A stretch of DNA of 64,000 bases, from the NCBI RefSeq assembly GCF_013393385.1, contig NZ_AP023239.1, positions 4,402,001 through 4,466,000 of the forward strand. The letters are read 5' to 3'. The position numbers and the translations under genes are program-made. This document shows, one piece after another, positions 17,204 to 26,159 of this stretch. The DNA comes from Paenibacillus sp. URB8-2. Its GTDB lineage: Bacteria > Bacillota > Bacilli > Paenibacillales > Paenibacillaceae. Under the pieces are notes generated by a model, which had not been told where the DNA came from, made no database searches, and saw only the letters and a program-made list of their open reading frames with translations. The stretch's first letter is position 1. Each line of letters starts with the position of its first letter.

Positions 17204-18643
17204 CTACCGGCGCCGCGCCGCAGCGCTTCGGCGCTTGCGGGATGTCCGCCTCCGCCGGGACGCGCGGCGGGGGCGTTTCACCCGCCGCGCGCTCCGGGGC
17301 GGTACGGCGCGGCGGGCCAGCTTGCGCCGGAGCCGGCCGCGCCGCTTCGCTGCGCGGCGCCCCCGCGGCGAGCGCTGCGGCGCTTGCTCGGGCACCGCGC
17401 TTTCGCCCGCGGCCTTGCCGGCGGGCGGCTCCGCCGGGACCGCCTCCGCGGCCGGTCCGGTCCAGCGGAGGAGCCACGCCTCCGCCAGCCCGCGCAGGCG
17501 CTCGCGGTAGGCCGCCGGGCCGTAGAGGGCGATCACCCGGCCGCGTGACCTGGCGCCGATGGTTGCCGCCAGCACCGGCTGCGCGAGCAGAGCTTCGACG
17601 CGTTCCGCGAGCGCTTCGCTGTTCTCCGGCGGAACCAGGTCTTCACTGCAATCTACGGCCCGCATGATCTCGCCCAATCCGCCAGAATCATAAGCGACGA
17701 CCGGCGTGCCGAAAGAGAGTCCTTCCATGGCGGTCATGCCAAAGCCCTCGCGGACGAGGCTCGGAACGACCAGCACATCCATGGCGCAGTAGGCCTCCGA
17801 AAGAGATTCCTCATAGCCCTCAAACCGGAAGCGGGAAGACAAACCCTCCAGCTTCACCCTGCGTTTGCAGCGGTTGTAGTATTCCTTGTCGCGAGGCTCG
17901 CCGATAACGAGGAAACGGACGTCCGGACGCTGCTGTGCCACGAGTATGGCCATATGAATAAAATGCTCCAGCCCTTTTTGCCAGATAATAAATGAAGAGA
18001 TGTAGCCAACGAGCGGATTTCCGGGCTTTAAGCGCAGCTCGCGCCGACGTTCACCTCTCAGCTTGCTCCACGCTCCCGTCATCATCCCTTTGTCGTCCCA
18101 GGTAGGCGGAAGCAGTGCGATTTTACTTGCCCGCATTTCCTCCGTAAAAGAAAGAGCCGCCGTTTGCGATATGCAGATAATCTGATCGCTGAACCGGTCG
18201 ATCACATTTATGCTCAGCTGAGTATTCTCGTTCTCGGTAATGATCTCGCTGATCTTCCATACCACCGGTATGCCCAGCGATTTGGCGGCAACAGCCGGCA
18301 GTACGTGCACACAGGTGCTTGTTACGATGAAGGCGGGGCGGCGTTGTTCCAGCCATACCTTCATCTCCTTGAATTCCCTGGCTTCCTGAAACGATCGGAT
18401 GTCCTCCTCTAGTCCCGCATAGGGAGTATACATGCCGTACACAAGCGGAATCGGCAGCAGCTCCACCGATATTCCATGGTGGCGGGCCTGACGCGTCAGC
18501 TTACCTTCCTGAGGAGCGACAAGCAGGCAGTCAAAGTAGGAGGACAGTTCCCGGGCGAAGAACAGCAGCAGCTTTTCGGCGCCGGTTATGCTGTTGTCAT
18601 TGGATACATGGGAAAAAAGGACAACGGCAGCTTTATCAGCCAT
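17204..18643 (-). CDS. Family 4 glycosyltransferase with a polybasic C-terminal tail
   Basis: Residues 1-390 form a normal GT4 enzyme: S-N-D-N-S-I-T-G-A-E-K for the acceptor side, I-W-Q-K-G-L-E-H, and the E-x7-E motif in R-E-G-F-G-M-T-A-M-E-G. Then comes an Ala/Pro/Glu-rich linker and a last stretch of about 55 residues that is roughly half Arg and Lys, ending in triple Arg. The DNA coding for the tail is far richer in GC than the rest. Not membrane-bound. The tail could bind anionic polymer, nucleic acid or the spore coat. The ATG has only a weak GGAAG upstream. It lies between the UDP-sugar genes and two CgeB genes. Confidence 0.85.
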   Translation of the reverse strand: MADKAAVVLFSHVSNDNSITGAEKLLLFFARELSSYFDCLLVAPQEGKLTRQARHHGISVELLPIPLVYGMYTPYAGLEEDIRSFQEAREFKEMKVWLEQRRPAFIVTSTCVHVLPAVAAKSLGIPVVWKISEIITENENTQLSINVIDRFSDQIICISQTAALSFTEEMRASKIALLPPTWDDKGMMTGAWSKLRGERRRELRLKPGNPLVGYISSFIIWQKGLEHFIHMAILVAQQRPDVRFLVIGEPRDKEYYNRCKRRVKLEGLSSRFRFEGYEESLSEAYCAMDVLVVPSLVREGFGMTAMEGLSFGTPVVAYDSGGLGEIMRAVDCSEDLVPPENSEALAERVEALLAQPVLAATIGARSRGRVIALYGPAAYRERLRGLAEAWLLRWTGPAAEAVPAEPPAGKAAGESAVPEQAPQRSPRGRRAAKRRGRLRRKLARRAVPPRSARRVKRPRRASRRRRTSRKRRSAAARRR

Positions 18644-18924
18644 TGGCGTATTGGCGCTTCCGATAGATGACCTCGGAGCAGCCGCTCACCTCCCTGTTAG
18701 GTATGGGTGCCCGGACGGTGCGGGAACCTCCTGCCGGTTCCGCCGCCCGAATAGAAAGAATCCCTTGCCGCTTTCCAAAGTTCCGTACCGGAAAGAAGTT
18801 CCCGCATGGTCCGGCGTTTATACCGGTTTCGTCTTGGCTTATCGTATGAAAGCGGCCGAGGAAGCGGATGTGACAACTGCCCGCGGCAGGAGCACAAATC
18901 GGCAGATTGGAGCCGGGCGGATGT

Positions 18925-20058
18925 TCATCCGAATATAGTGGTTAACAGCTGATTGACCCGCTTCGGATACGTATGATCCCGGAGTGTCCGCTCCAGCCCC
19001 TTCAGTGCAATGGCTTGACGTTCCTCCTCATGCGTCAGGTAATAATGGACTTTGTCGATCATCTCCAGCGGGGTACTGAATGTTACAATCTCTTCTCCCG
19101 GCTTGTAGAAGGTGGCTAAATCATCCCGGACATCGCTCAGCTGAAGCGTACCGCTGGCCGCAATCTCGAAGGTCCGCGGATTCGGCGAAGCCGCCGAAAT
19201 TGCCAGCGTATTATTGTTGGCTACATCATCAACATGGGAACGGTGCAGATTGATTACAATTTTCGAACCGCTGTAAGCGACCGACGTTTCCTGCGGAGAC
19301 ATCCACTTTCCGATCTCGATCCGGTCGCCGTAAAGCGGAGCCTCCGGAAGCCGGTCCCACCAGATTCCGTTAATCACCGTATTGAATTCCATCAGCTGCG
19401 GCATAATTTCCCGGAAGAAATTGACCCGGTTCCAATACGCGGAGCCGATGAAGCTTACCTCGCGTGTTATCGACGTTCGGGAAATGGTGGGACGATAATG
19501 CGGCCGGTAAGCCGCAAACGGCAGATAATGGACCTCCGCACAGCCAAGCTGCCGGTAATATTCGATGCAATTTCGTTCCAGCGTGAATACATAATCGTAG
19601 TGATTTACGAGGCCCAACGTAAAATCGGTATAGTAGGGATCATCCGTAAGCCAGATGGCCGTACGTATGCCTATTCCCCGAATCCGGTCGATTTGTTCCA
19701 GCGGCAGATCCATTCCGTCCAGCACAAGGACCAAGTCCGGCTTGTTGGCGCAAGCCAGTTCTAACAAGTTCTGACGGACATCCGTCACCGTCACTGCCGC
19801 CGTTAGGCTTTGCAGCGATGACAGTACAGCTTCGTCCAGCGGGGAATAGGGGTAGCCTTTGCCGGAAGCGACGTACATGACATGAATATCGCGTACGGGC
19901 AGCGGCTCTTCTGGACGGCCGTCCAGAATGGCCAAACGACCGCGGAAATAACCTTCATCATAGCCGCTCTTAAAACCGTTCAGCCTCCCCTGCAGCTTCG
20001 CTTGCTCAGCCTGCGTGAGGGGAAGCGGCGGGACCGGAAGAATGAAATCCTTGCTCAT
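18925..20058 (-). CDS. CgeB-family spore-surface glycosyltransferase, copy 1
   Basis: 377 residues with a DUF3880-like N-terminal half and a glycosyltransferase-1-like C-terminal half, as in CgeB, the spore-crust maturation protein of Bacillus. Near residue 30 it carries S-G-Y-D-E-G-Y-F-R-G-R, a four-residue Gly-aromatic repeat shared with its neighbour. Other blocks shared with copy 2 are I-W-L-T-D-D-P-Y-Y, H-Y-D-Y-V-F-T and V-H-Y-L-P-F, and C-terminal R-T-F-E-I-A-A-S-G. Start ATG with AAGGAG about 10 bases upstream. Likely acts in the mother cell on spore-surface polysaccharide or protein. Confidence 0.85.
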   Translation of the reverse strand: MSKDFILPVPPLPLTQAEQAKLQGRLNGFKSGYDEGYFRGRLAILDGRPEEPLPVRDIHVMYVASGKGYPYSPLDEAVLSSLQSLTAAVTVTDVRQNLLELACANKPDLVLVLDGMDLPLEQIDRIRGIGIRTAIWLTDDPYYTDFTLGLVNHYDYVFTLERNCIEYYRQLGCAEVHYLPFAAYRPHYRPTISRTSITREVSFIGSAYWNRVNFFREIMPQLMEFNTVINGIWWDRLPEAPLYGDRIEIGKWMSPQETSVAYSGSKIVINLHRSHVDDVANNNTLAISAASPNPRTFEIAASGTLQLSDVRDDLATFYKPGEEIVTFSTPLEMIDKVHYYLTHEEERQAIALKGLERTLRDHTYPKRVNQLLTTIFG

Positions 20059-20080
20059 CGTACACTCGCTCCTTTAATAA

Positions 20081-21178
20081 TTAATTTCTCGCTCTCGCCT
20101 CGTCGATCACATCAAGCAGCCTTGGCAGCCGGGCCGCAAAGGTATGGTTCTGAATTGTCGTGCGAAGAGCTCTCAAGGCGAATTTCCGCCGGGCTTTTTC
20201 GTGCTTCAAATAGTATTCAATTTTAGATTCCAGTTCCTCAGGCGAGCCGAAGGTCTCCATGTCATAACCCGGCCGGTAATGTTTCGCCAAATCCTCCCGT
20301 ACATCCGTAATCTGCATCGCGCCGCAAGCGCTGATCTCATAGGTTCGCGGGTTGATGGACCTTCCGGGAATTTGATACGAATTGCGGTTATCCTGTCCCG
20401 CTTCCCAGGGACGGTGAATATTGATGACGAGCTTCGAGCCGCTGTAATAATTCGCCGTTTCCTCCGGGGGAATAAAGCCTTTGTGGATGAACGGAGACAG
20501 AGTTTCGAACGTCTTAAGCCGCTCCCAGAATCCGCCGACGATAAGTGTCCGGTGCCGGATTAACATAGGGGCTAGACGGTCGAAAAGCTCGGTCCGGTTA
20601 AAAAAGGCATTGCCTATAAAAACGATGTCATAGCAATACTCCGGCCCGGTACGGCGTGGATTGAACATTCCCGGATTGACGCACAGCGGCAAATAATGCA
20701 CCGATCCCGCTCCATGTGACCGGTAAAACTCCACACATCCCAGCTCGTGCGTAAACACATGATCGTAATGCCGGCAAAGAACAGCCGTATCCTGCGTAAA
20801 ATAAGGGTCATCGACAAACCAGATGGCGGTGGAAATACCCCGGCTTCGGATTTCTGCGATCTGCTCCAAATGGTCATCCGGAAATACATGCAGCCCGTTC
20901 ATGACCAGCACCACTTCCGGAGATTCCCGGACGGCAGTCTCCAGCATGGCCTGCGCCGGGCATACGATCAGCTCGGTAACGAGACCGGTCAGCGCCTCCG
21001 ATACCCCGGCGTCGATCGCATCGAATCCCTGCGGGACATACATCAGTCTTAAGGGACGCCGGAGACCGGCAGTAACCGGATTCAACCGTTTCACAGCTTC
21101 GCACAGACCAAGATGGTAGCCCTGCCCGTAGCCGTCACGGTAGCCCTGTTTGCGCTCCTGCAATATTTTCGCTTTCAC
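20081..21178 (-). CDS. CgeB-family spore-surface glycosyltransferase, copy 2
   Basis: 365-residue paralogue of the next gene downstream, 22 bases away and presumably cotranscribed. The N-terminus reads Q-G-Y-R-D-G-Y-G-Q-G-Y-H-L-G-L, three Gly-Tyr units spaced by four, then the DUF3880-like domain (I-W-F-V-D-D-P-Y-F, H-Y-D-H-V-F-T-H-E) and the C-terminal domain with N-I-H-R-P-W-E and R-T-Y-E-I-S-A-C-G-A-M-Q. The GTG at 21178 follows GGGTGAGG. The two copies are clearly homologous but well diverged, suggesting different sugar or acceptor use. Confidence 0.85.
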   Translation of the reverse strand: MKAKILQERKQGYRDGYGQGYHLGLCEAVKRLNPVTAGLRRPLRLMYVPQGFDAIDAGVSEALTGLVTELIVCPAQAMLETAVRESPEVVLVMNGLHVFPDDHLEQIAEIRSRGISTAIWFVDDPYFTQDTAVLCRHYDHVFTHELGCVEFYRSHGAGSVHYLPLCVNPGMFNPRRTGPEYCYDIVFIGNAFFNRTELFDRLAPMLIRHRTLIVGGFWERLKTFETLSPFIHKGFIPPEETANYYSGSKLVINIHRPWEAGQDNRNSYQIPGRSINPRTYEISACGAMQITDVREDLAKHYRPGYDMETFGSPEELESKIEYYLKHEKARRKFALRALRTTIQNHTFAARLPRLLDVIDEARARN

Positions 21179-21321
21179 AGCCTCACCCTACCCTGTCGTA
21201 ATCTGATGACAGTATAGTTATATGCTTCGGAGATATCCGCCTCATGGACAGCTGTCCGTAATGGCGATAAATTGGCAGATGCCCTCTGGCAACCGTACAA
21301 ACTGGACATGTAGGCCTGGAC

Positions 21322-21846
21322 TTGGATTTGGATTGTTCTTCGCACTCCACCCTCTATGAATATCTCCGGCTCGCCAGAGGGATCAAGCGGCCTAAAGACG
21401 GGTTCTTTTTGCGTGCGGAAAGCTACTATAATGTAGCCTCTTATATCGACGAGCTGGATGAGGAGCCTTCTCCCGGTCCAAGGATCAAAGATTCATACGG
21501 GGGGAAGTCATTGCATGAGCAGTCGCATGGCGAATCCTTCTTCGCCGCTTTCATGCACCGGTTCGGCAGCCGCGGCTTGTACATTCTGGACGAGCCCGAA
21601 GCAGCGTTGTCGCCTCTCCGGCAGATGTCGCTGCTGGTCCGCATGCATGAGCTGGTGCGAAGTGAGTCCCAGTTTGTCATCGCCACCCACTCGCCGATCC
21701 TGATGTCCTATCCGGGCGCGGATATTTGGCTGCTGGAAGAGGAAGGCATCCGGGAAGCAGCCTTGGAGGAAACGGAACATTACGCAATAACCAAGGCGTT
21801 CATGAATAACCGCGAGGGAATGCTCCGCGAGCTGCTGGGGGAATGA
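21322..21846 (+). pseudogene. N-terminally truncated AAA-family ATPase (predicted RecF/SMC-like ATPase)
   Basis: The readable frame matches the C-terminal two-thirds of a common predicted ATPase of about 240-250 residues: R-P-K-D-G-F-F-L-R-A-E-S, signature-like E-Q-S-H-G-E-S-F, Walker B G-L-Y-I-L-D-E-P-E-A-A-L-S-P and the H-loop I-A-T-H-S-P. The P-loop and first roughly 70 residues are missing; bases 21180-21321 show no Walker A in any frame. Without a P-loop it should not hydrolyse ATP, so it is read as a remnant. A TTG at 21322 could nominally start it. Confidence 0.75.
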
Positions 21847-22052
21847 AGGCTTATGCGAGAGTGCCCTATAAGCTATGGAAATGGCTGCTGGGCGGCCAAT
21901 GTTTTTGTGCTGGAATTGGGCAGGTGGACGGGGCTACTCAAATGGAAGTGGGGATAATGCAGAATACCTGAAATTGCGGCTAGGCCCCCTAAATCCAGAG
22001 TCATGCCCTACAATTAACAAGCGTTCGTAAAATAACTCTTTATTTCAAGGTG

Positions 22053-22955
22053 TTACATGGCTTTATGAAATTTCGAGGAGTCCTCCAGTGTTTTGACCCA
22101 TTCGGAAAACTTCGTTGGAGGCATTAACTTCAAGCTGCCATGCATCTTACGGTTGTTGTAGAAGTCCATGTATTGATCGAGGGCCTCGTAGGCTTCGTCG
22201 AAAGTCATGAACTCTCTATTTCTGAATAGATCGCGTTCCAGCAAGCTATGGAATGACTCAATGTATGCATTCATATTCGGTGTCCGCGGCGGGATGCGTT
22301 CGTGAATCATGTCCAGGCTTTCACAGGTATCTCCAAATAACTTACTGACGAATTGCGGCCCGTTGTCTGTTCGAATCACGGGCAGGGCTTCTCTGGATTG
22401 GAGACGACTCTGTAGCGCCCGCCATAGCGTTTGAACCGCATGTTTGGCCTCACATACGGGTCCTCTGTACTGCTGGACCACGACACGGTCAAACACATCA
22501 ATGATGCTAAGTACAAAAAAGAAACGCTCCTGGCCGATGATATAGCCGTACTTAATGTCCATTTGCCACAACTGGTTGGACCCGGTGACGACCCGGTTCT
22601 TGGGGAGCCGGCGTGGATGTGAGGGGAGGCGCTTATGGGGTTGTTTCAGAATCCCTAGCTCCTTACACAAGCGATACGCTTTTTTCTTGTTGAGCTTCAC
22701 GCTGTACCGGTCACGAATACATTGCGCGAGAAGCTTGTAGCCATAGACATGCTCTTCGCCTTCGAGGAGCTCAAGCAGCCACTCCTTGATTTGTTCGTCA
22801 CTGACTCTCTTTCCCGTAACCGTGAAGGAGTAACCTGGTACCGGACGGCCCATTTGGCCTTCTGGTGGGCGTTTTGTTGCCGGACGGGCAGCCCGTTTTT
22901 TGCGGTCGTAGTACGTCGATTCGGATAATCCAAGGATGCGCAGAACCCATGCCAC
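22053..22955 (-). CDS. IS3-family transposase OrfB (DDE integrase)
   Basis: 300-residue catalytic half of the IS3 transposase. The helix-turn-helix-21-like N-terminal part is followed by the integrase core with the D-D-E triad: Asp in L-W-Q-M-D-I-K, Asp in I-R-T-D-N-G-P-Q-F and Glu in N-A-Y-I-E-S-F-H, with the usual 35 residues between the last two. The frame is open upstream into orfA, so the working product is probably an OrfAB fusion made by -1 frameshifting. It looks full length and undamaged. Confidence 0.92.
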   Translation of the reverse strand: MAWVLRILGLSESTYYDRKKRAARPATKRPPEGQMGRPVPGYSFTVTGKRVSDEQIKEWLLELLEGEEHVYGYKLLAQCIRDRYSVKLNKKKAYRLCKELGILKQPHKRLPSHPRRLPKNRVVTGSNQLWQMDIKYGYIIGQERFFFVLSIIDVFDRVVVQQYRGPVCEAKHAVQTLWRALQSRLQSREALPVIRTDNGPQFVSKLFGDTCESLDMIHERIPPRTPNMNAYIESFHSLLERDLFRNREFMTFDEAYEALDQYMDFYNNRKMHGSLKLMPPTKFSEWVKTLEDSSKFHKAM

Positions 22956-22984
22956 CGGTTCCCCCCGCTTAATAAATAGGTCTG

Positions 22985-23314
22985 CTACTTCGAATTTTTC
23001 GGATAAGCGGGGTTTTTCTTTTTTAGCAGTTCTCGCAGAATCTCAAGCTCAAGCTCTTTTTCTCCGAGCACCTTCATGGCCTTTTCGTAGCGTTGCTCCA
23101 CATCCTGCAGTCGCTGAAGTTCTTGCAGATGCTCGTCTGCAACCGGAATTTCTTCTGGTGGAATGGAGTCACGATGATCCCTAATCCACCCGCGTATGGT
23201 TTCTGGATGAATGTCATATATGCGGGATAACACCCCCACCTTAACTCCAGCCAACGCTTCCTTTACGATTTTAAGCCGTGCTTCCTCTTTCAACCTCTTT
23301 CCCATCCTCGTCAT
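22985..23314 (-). CDS. IS3-family transposase OrfA (DNA-binding)
   Basis: 109 residues: an N-terminal helix-turn-helix (V-L-S-R-I-Y-D-I-H-P-E-T-I-R-G-W) that binds the element's ends, then a long Leu/Glu/Lys coiled coil (residues about 60-100) typical of IS3 OrfA dimerisation. The slippery A-AAA-AAG codes for the Lys run near its end and would shift ribosomes into orfB. GGGGGAGATG precedes the ATG. Confidence 0.88.
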   Translation of the reverse strand: MTRMGKRLKEEARLKIVKEALAGVKVGVLSRIYDIHPETIRGWIRDHRDSIPPEEIPVADEHLQELQRLQDVEQRYEKAMKVLGEKELELEILRELLKKKNPAYPKNSK

Positions 23315-23380
23315 CTCCCCCTTATCTCCAGTTTAAATTATTGGGTGGGATGACTCCAGTTTAGTTAGGGGGCCTAGGAG

Positions 23381-23574
23381 ATTGTGCATCTTTTGGTCGT
23401 GTAGGAATGCAAGTTCTATAACATGCCTGTGAAAATACAGGTTTTTTCCGGCTCACCCTCAGATTCAGTCAGCACAGCCTCAAATTCCTGTATAGTAGCA
23501 GGATTTCAATGTGAATAAGCGTTTTGGGTTTAAAAAAACTGCAGTTTAACCGTTTTGAAAGACACTGCACCAAA
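23381..23574 (-). repeat. Dispersed hairpin repeat, copy A (split by the IS3 element; remainder at 21954-21976)
   Basis: Read on the minus strand, 23574 to 23381 and then 21976 to 21954 align along their whole length with plus-strand 28853-29067. Shared blocks include ACAGGAATTTGAGGCTGT, CAGGCATGTTAT and AAAAGATGCACAAT, and on the far side of the IS, GCAATTTCAGGT-TTCTGCATTAT. Inside, CCTGT-ATTTTC-ACAGG in this copy matches CCTGC-ATTTT-GCAGG in copy B, so both sides of the stem changed together. No protein is encoded in this stretch. Confidence 0.8.
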
Positions 23575-23575
23575 T

Positions 23576-23946
23576 TTACAGCCAACCAGACCTCGTTACT
23601 AGATAATGTAGCGTCAATCCGCCTCTCCTAAGCCTGCAGCAATACATATTGATGTCGGGCCACCCCAAATGCTCTATTTCGAACCATTTCCGATCATAGA
23701 ACAACAGGAGCCAGCAAATCTTTTTTCTATTACCGAAAGACTTGGTCAGTATGACCGTTCCAAATGTTTCATTAACTTCTCTGATCCACGCCGTTTCTTG
23801 AACATGATCGCCTACAGATAGGGTACGGGGAGGGTTTCTGTTGATGATGACGCTCAAGGTTCCCCGATTGACACCGGCCTGCTCCGCAAAGCTCTGCATG
23901 GTAAGCCCCTACTCCCGAATATAAGTTTCCATTTCACATCGGATCA
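23576..23946 (-). pseudogene. Decayed XRE-type regulator gene
   Basis: The minus frame from 23946 reads M-I-R-C-E-M-E-T-Y-I-R-E, hits TAG, then continues G-L-T-M-Q-S-F-A-E-Q-A-G-V-N-R-G-T-L-S-V-I and I-N-R-N-P-P-R-T-L-S-V-G. This is the N-terminal helix-turn-helix of a family common in Paenibacillus. After L-S-V-G the homology stops and an unrelated Trp/Tyr-rich tail follows. Both the internal stop and the truncated end mark it as a remnant. It borders the dispersed repeat directly. Confidence 0.65.
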
Positions 23947-24162
23947 TAGCCACTGCTGATCAATCGAGGCAATCCCAACAAAACATTTACTATAAATCCA
24001 AATATTGGTATACAGCAATACTAATCTATTACTCTCCAGCGATCAATTAATAAACCTTTAATTTATCGGGAGTCCGAACAGGGAGACAGGCGCCGTTCCG
24101 GTATACGAATGCAATCTATATACTGCAGTATTCGGATACCAGAATAAGGAGGATGAACCATT

Positions 24163-25152
24163 TTGATTATCGGTACTGTAGTTAATGCGTCCGGATTAGC
24201 CCAAGCAAGACTTATGGCAAATTCAGTCAAACGGCAAATGCCTTTCGCCAAAGTTTTAGTCTGCCTGGTTGAAGAGATTCAGGCGGGAACCTTGCCGGAC
24301 GTTGACTGGATTTTTACGGCCAGAGAAATTTCCGCTTACCTCGGATTTGAGGATTTTGACAACTATATATTCAAGTTTAATTCCCTCCAATGCGGCACGG
24401 CGATGAAGGGGCTGCTGTTAACCTATCTTCTTGAAGCCTTCCCGGGTGAAGAGCATATTGTCTATCTGGATCCGGAAATGTATGTGTTTAAGCCGTTTAA
24501 CGAAATCGAACAAATGCTCAGTTACTATGATGTTGTATTAACCCCCCACCATTTGGAACCCTCGGTTCCTTGGGATTGTTCCCGTGAAATCGGCACGCTG
24601 CAGGACGGTACCTTTCACAGCGGTCTTGTGGCCGTGAAGAACTCCTGGGAAGGACGCAATTTCGCAAAATGGTGGATGAAGATCATTGCAGGCGATTTCA
24701 GCGGACAGCCAAGCGGAATTTTTACCGATCAGCCTTATCTGAATTTCGTACCCGCTTTTTTCAATGCGGGCGTACTGCGCCATCCGGGGTATAATCTGGC
24801 ATTCTGGAATCTGCATGAGAACGGCAGAAAGCTCTATCGCGTCGGCGATGAATACTGTCTGACCAACCACACCCCTCTTTGCTGCGCGAACTTCAGCAAC
24901 TTTTTGGGACTGCTGAACAGCTGCATAGACACCTATACTCCCCATGACGGGACTTATAGACAAATGTGGAACGAATATCAGCTAAATTGGGCTTGGCTAT
25001 CTCTCCAGCATCCTGCCCAGCCTTGGGCCTATGACTACTTTTACAGCGGGGAGAAAATTGCAGATGAGACCAAATTACGCTATAGAGCGGCAAAAACAGA
25101 CCATTATGTAGAGGCAAATCCCTTCACTCTTTCAAACCACAGTGATTTCTAA
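24163..25152 (+). CDS. GT8-like glycosyltransferase, copy 1
   Basis: 329-residue soluble GT-A enzyme. The N-terminal I-I-G-T-V-V-N-A-S-G-L-A-Q-A-R fits a nucleotide-sugar fold; V-Y-L-D-P-E-M-Y-V-F near residue 108 is the DxD-type metal site (here D-P-E); later H-S-G-L-V-A-V, D-Q-P-Y-L-N-F-V-P and H-P-G-Y-N-L-A-F-W-N-L-H-E are shared with the next gene. The start is TTG with AAGGAGG 10 bases upstream; the ATG inside that site is out of frame. First gene of a five-gene plus-strand operon. Donor sugar unknown. Confidence 0.75.
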   Translation: MIIGTVVNASGLAQARLMANSVKRQMPFAKVLVCLVEEIQAGTLPDVDWIFTAREISAYLGFEDFDNYIFKFNSLQCGTAMKGLLLTYLLEAFPGEEHIVYLDPEMYVFKPFNEIEQMLSYYDVVLTPHHLEPSVPWDCSREIGTLQDGTFHSGLVAVKNSWEGRNFAKWWMKIIAGDFSGQPSGIFTDQPYLNFVPAFFNAGVLRHPGYNLAFWNLHENGRKLYRVGDEYCLTNHTPLCCANFSNFLGLLNSCIDTYTPHDGTYRQMWNEYQLNWAWLSLQHPAQPWAYDYFYSGEKIADETKLRYRAAKTDHYVEANPFTLSNHSDF

Positions 25153-25178
25153 TCCCGATTATGACAAGGAGGAACTCC

Positions 25179-26159
25179 ATGATTATTTGTTCAGTGACCT
25201 GTGCCGACAACCTGCATGAGGCAAAAATGATGGCAAGAGCAGCCAAATATCATATGCCTTATGCCCGGGTTGTCATCTGTCTGATGGAACGGGAGATTCA
25301 TCCGGCGGCACTTGACGTACCGTGGTTTGATGAGGTTATTGTTGCCAAAGATCTGGGGATTCCCCGGTTTGAAGGAAGCATCTTTAAATACAGTCTGCTT
25401 GAGGGGGTAACCTCCATCAAACCGGCGTTTCTTCGTTTATTATTCGACCGGCATCCTGAGGAGATGAATGTCGTATTCATGGATACCGATATCATCGCCT
25501 ATGCTCCTTTCGACGATCTGCTGGCCGCCCTGGAACATCATGATATCCTGTTATGCCCTCACCGCATCGAACCAAACGGGGAGCCTCTCGGTTATCTGCA
25601 GCATGGTATTTTTAATACCGGTTTTCTGGCGCTTCGGAGATCGGAGGAAACGATGCGCTTTCTGGAATGGTGGGGACAGCGGCTGTACAGCTATTGCCAT
25701 TATCACGCCCCTTTTTTTGTGGATCAGAAATGGGTGGATCTGGCGCCGGGATTGTTCAATGTTAAGGTATGGAAGCATCCAGGGTATAATGTCGCCGCTT
25801 GGAACCTGCATGAGCCCTGCCGGAAGATTGTCCGGGAAGAGAATGGACGCTATTGGCTTGAAAACAATGTTCCGTTCGTATGCTATCACTATTCCGGACT
25901 GCACGGGATGCTGCAGTATTGTATGAACGAGTGGATTCCCGACCGCGGAAACCCGTTGTACCGGCTGCTGCAGCTCTATTTGGAGGAGATTGATGCTATG
26001 GGCAAAGAGGAACTTTCCCAGGTCCCCTGGAGTTATGACTATTATCTGGACGGCAGTCCGATAACTGTCCAAGAAAGGAAAGCATACGGCAGCGATATTC
26101 AGGCATTTGAGTCAGGCCGCGATCCTTTCGGCTCCCGCGAGGGAGACGGAGGAATATGA
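25179..26159 (+). CDS. GT8-like glycosyltransferase, copy 2
   Basis: 326-residue paralogue of the preceding gene: M-I-I-C-S-V-T-C-A-D-N, V-F-M-D-T-D-I-I-A (canonical D-x-D), N-T-G-F-L-A-L, D-Q-K-W-V-D-L-A-P and H-P-G-Y-N-V-A-A-W-N-L-H-E. The ATG at 25179 follows AAGGAGG by six bases; the upstream ATG at 25161 overlaps that site. Unlike copy 1 it keeps a full D-x-D, so the two may differ in metal or donor use. Its stop overlaps the next start (ATGA). Confidence 0.75.
   Translation: MIICSVTCADNLHEAKMMARAAKYHMPYARVVICLMEREIHPAALDVPWFDEVIVAKDLGIPRFEGSIFKYSLLEGVTSIKPAFLRLLFDRHPEEMNVVFMDTDIIAYAPFDDLLAALEHHDILLCPHRIEPNGEPLGYLQHGIFNTGFLALRRSEETMRFLEWWGQRLYSYCHYHAPFFVDQKWVDLAPGLFNVKVWKHPGYNVAAWNLHEPCRKIVREENGRYWLENNVPFVCYHYSGLHGMLQYCMNEWIPDRGNPLYRLLQLYLEEIDAMGKEELSQVPWSYDYYLDGSPITVQERKAYGSDIQAFESGRDPFGSREGDGGI

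Larger units (their letters stand above)
21977..23380 (-). mobile_element. IS3-family insertion sequence, 1.4 kb, intact ends
   Basis: The imperfect terminal repeats share CTAGGCCCCCTAA (left from 21980, right read backwards from 23377). The four bases ATTG stand on both sides (21973-21976 and 23381-23384) as a likely target duplication. It carries orfA and orfB in the minus orientation with an A-AAA-AAG slippery run at 23024-23018 for -1 frameshifting. The insertion splits a dispersed repeat whose other copy, at 28853-29067, is uninterrupted; aligning them supports these exact ends. Confidence 0.85.

Noticed and set aside
17100-17667. Long plus-strand frames rich in Arg, Ala, Gly and Pro
   Set aside because: They are the complement of the very GC-rich polybasic tail of the GT4 gene, where stop codons are rare by composition.
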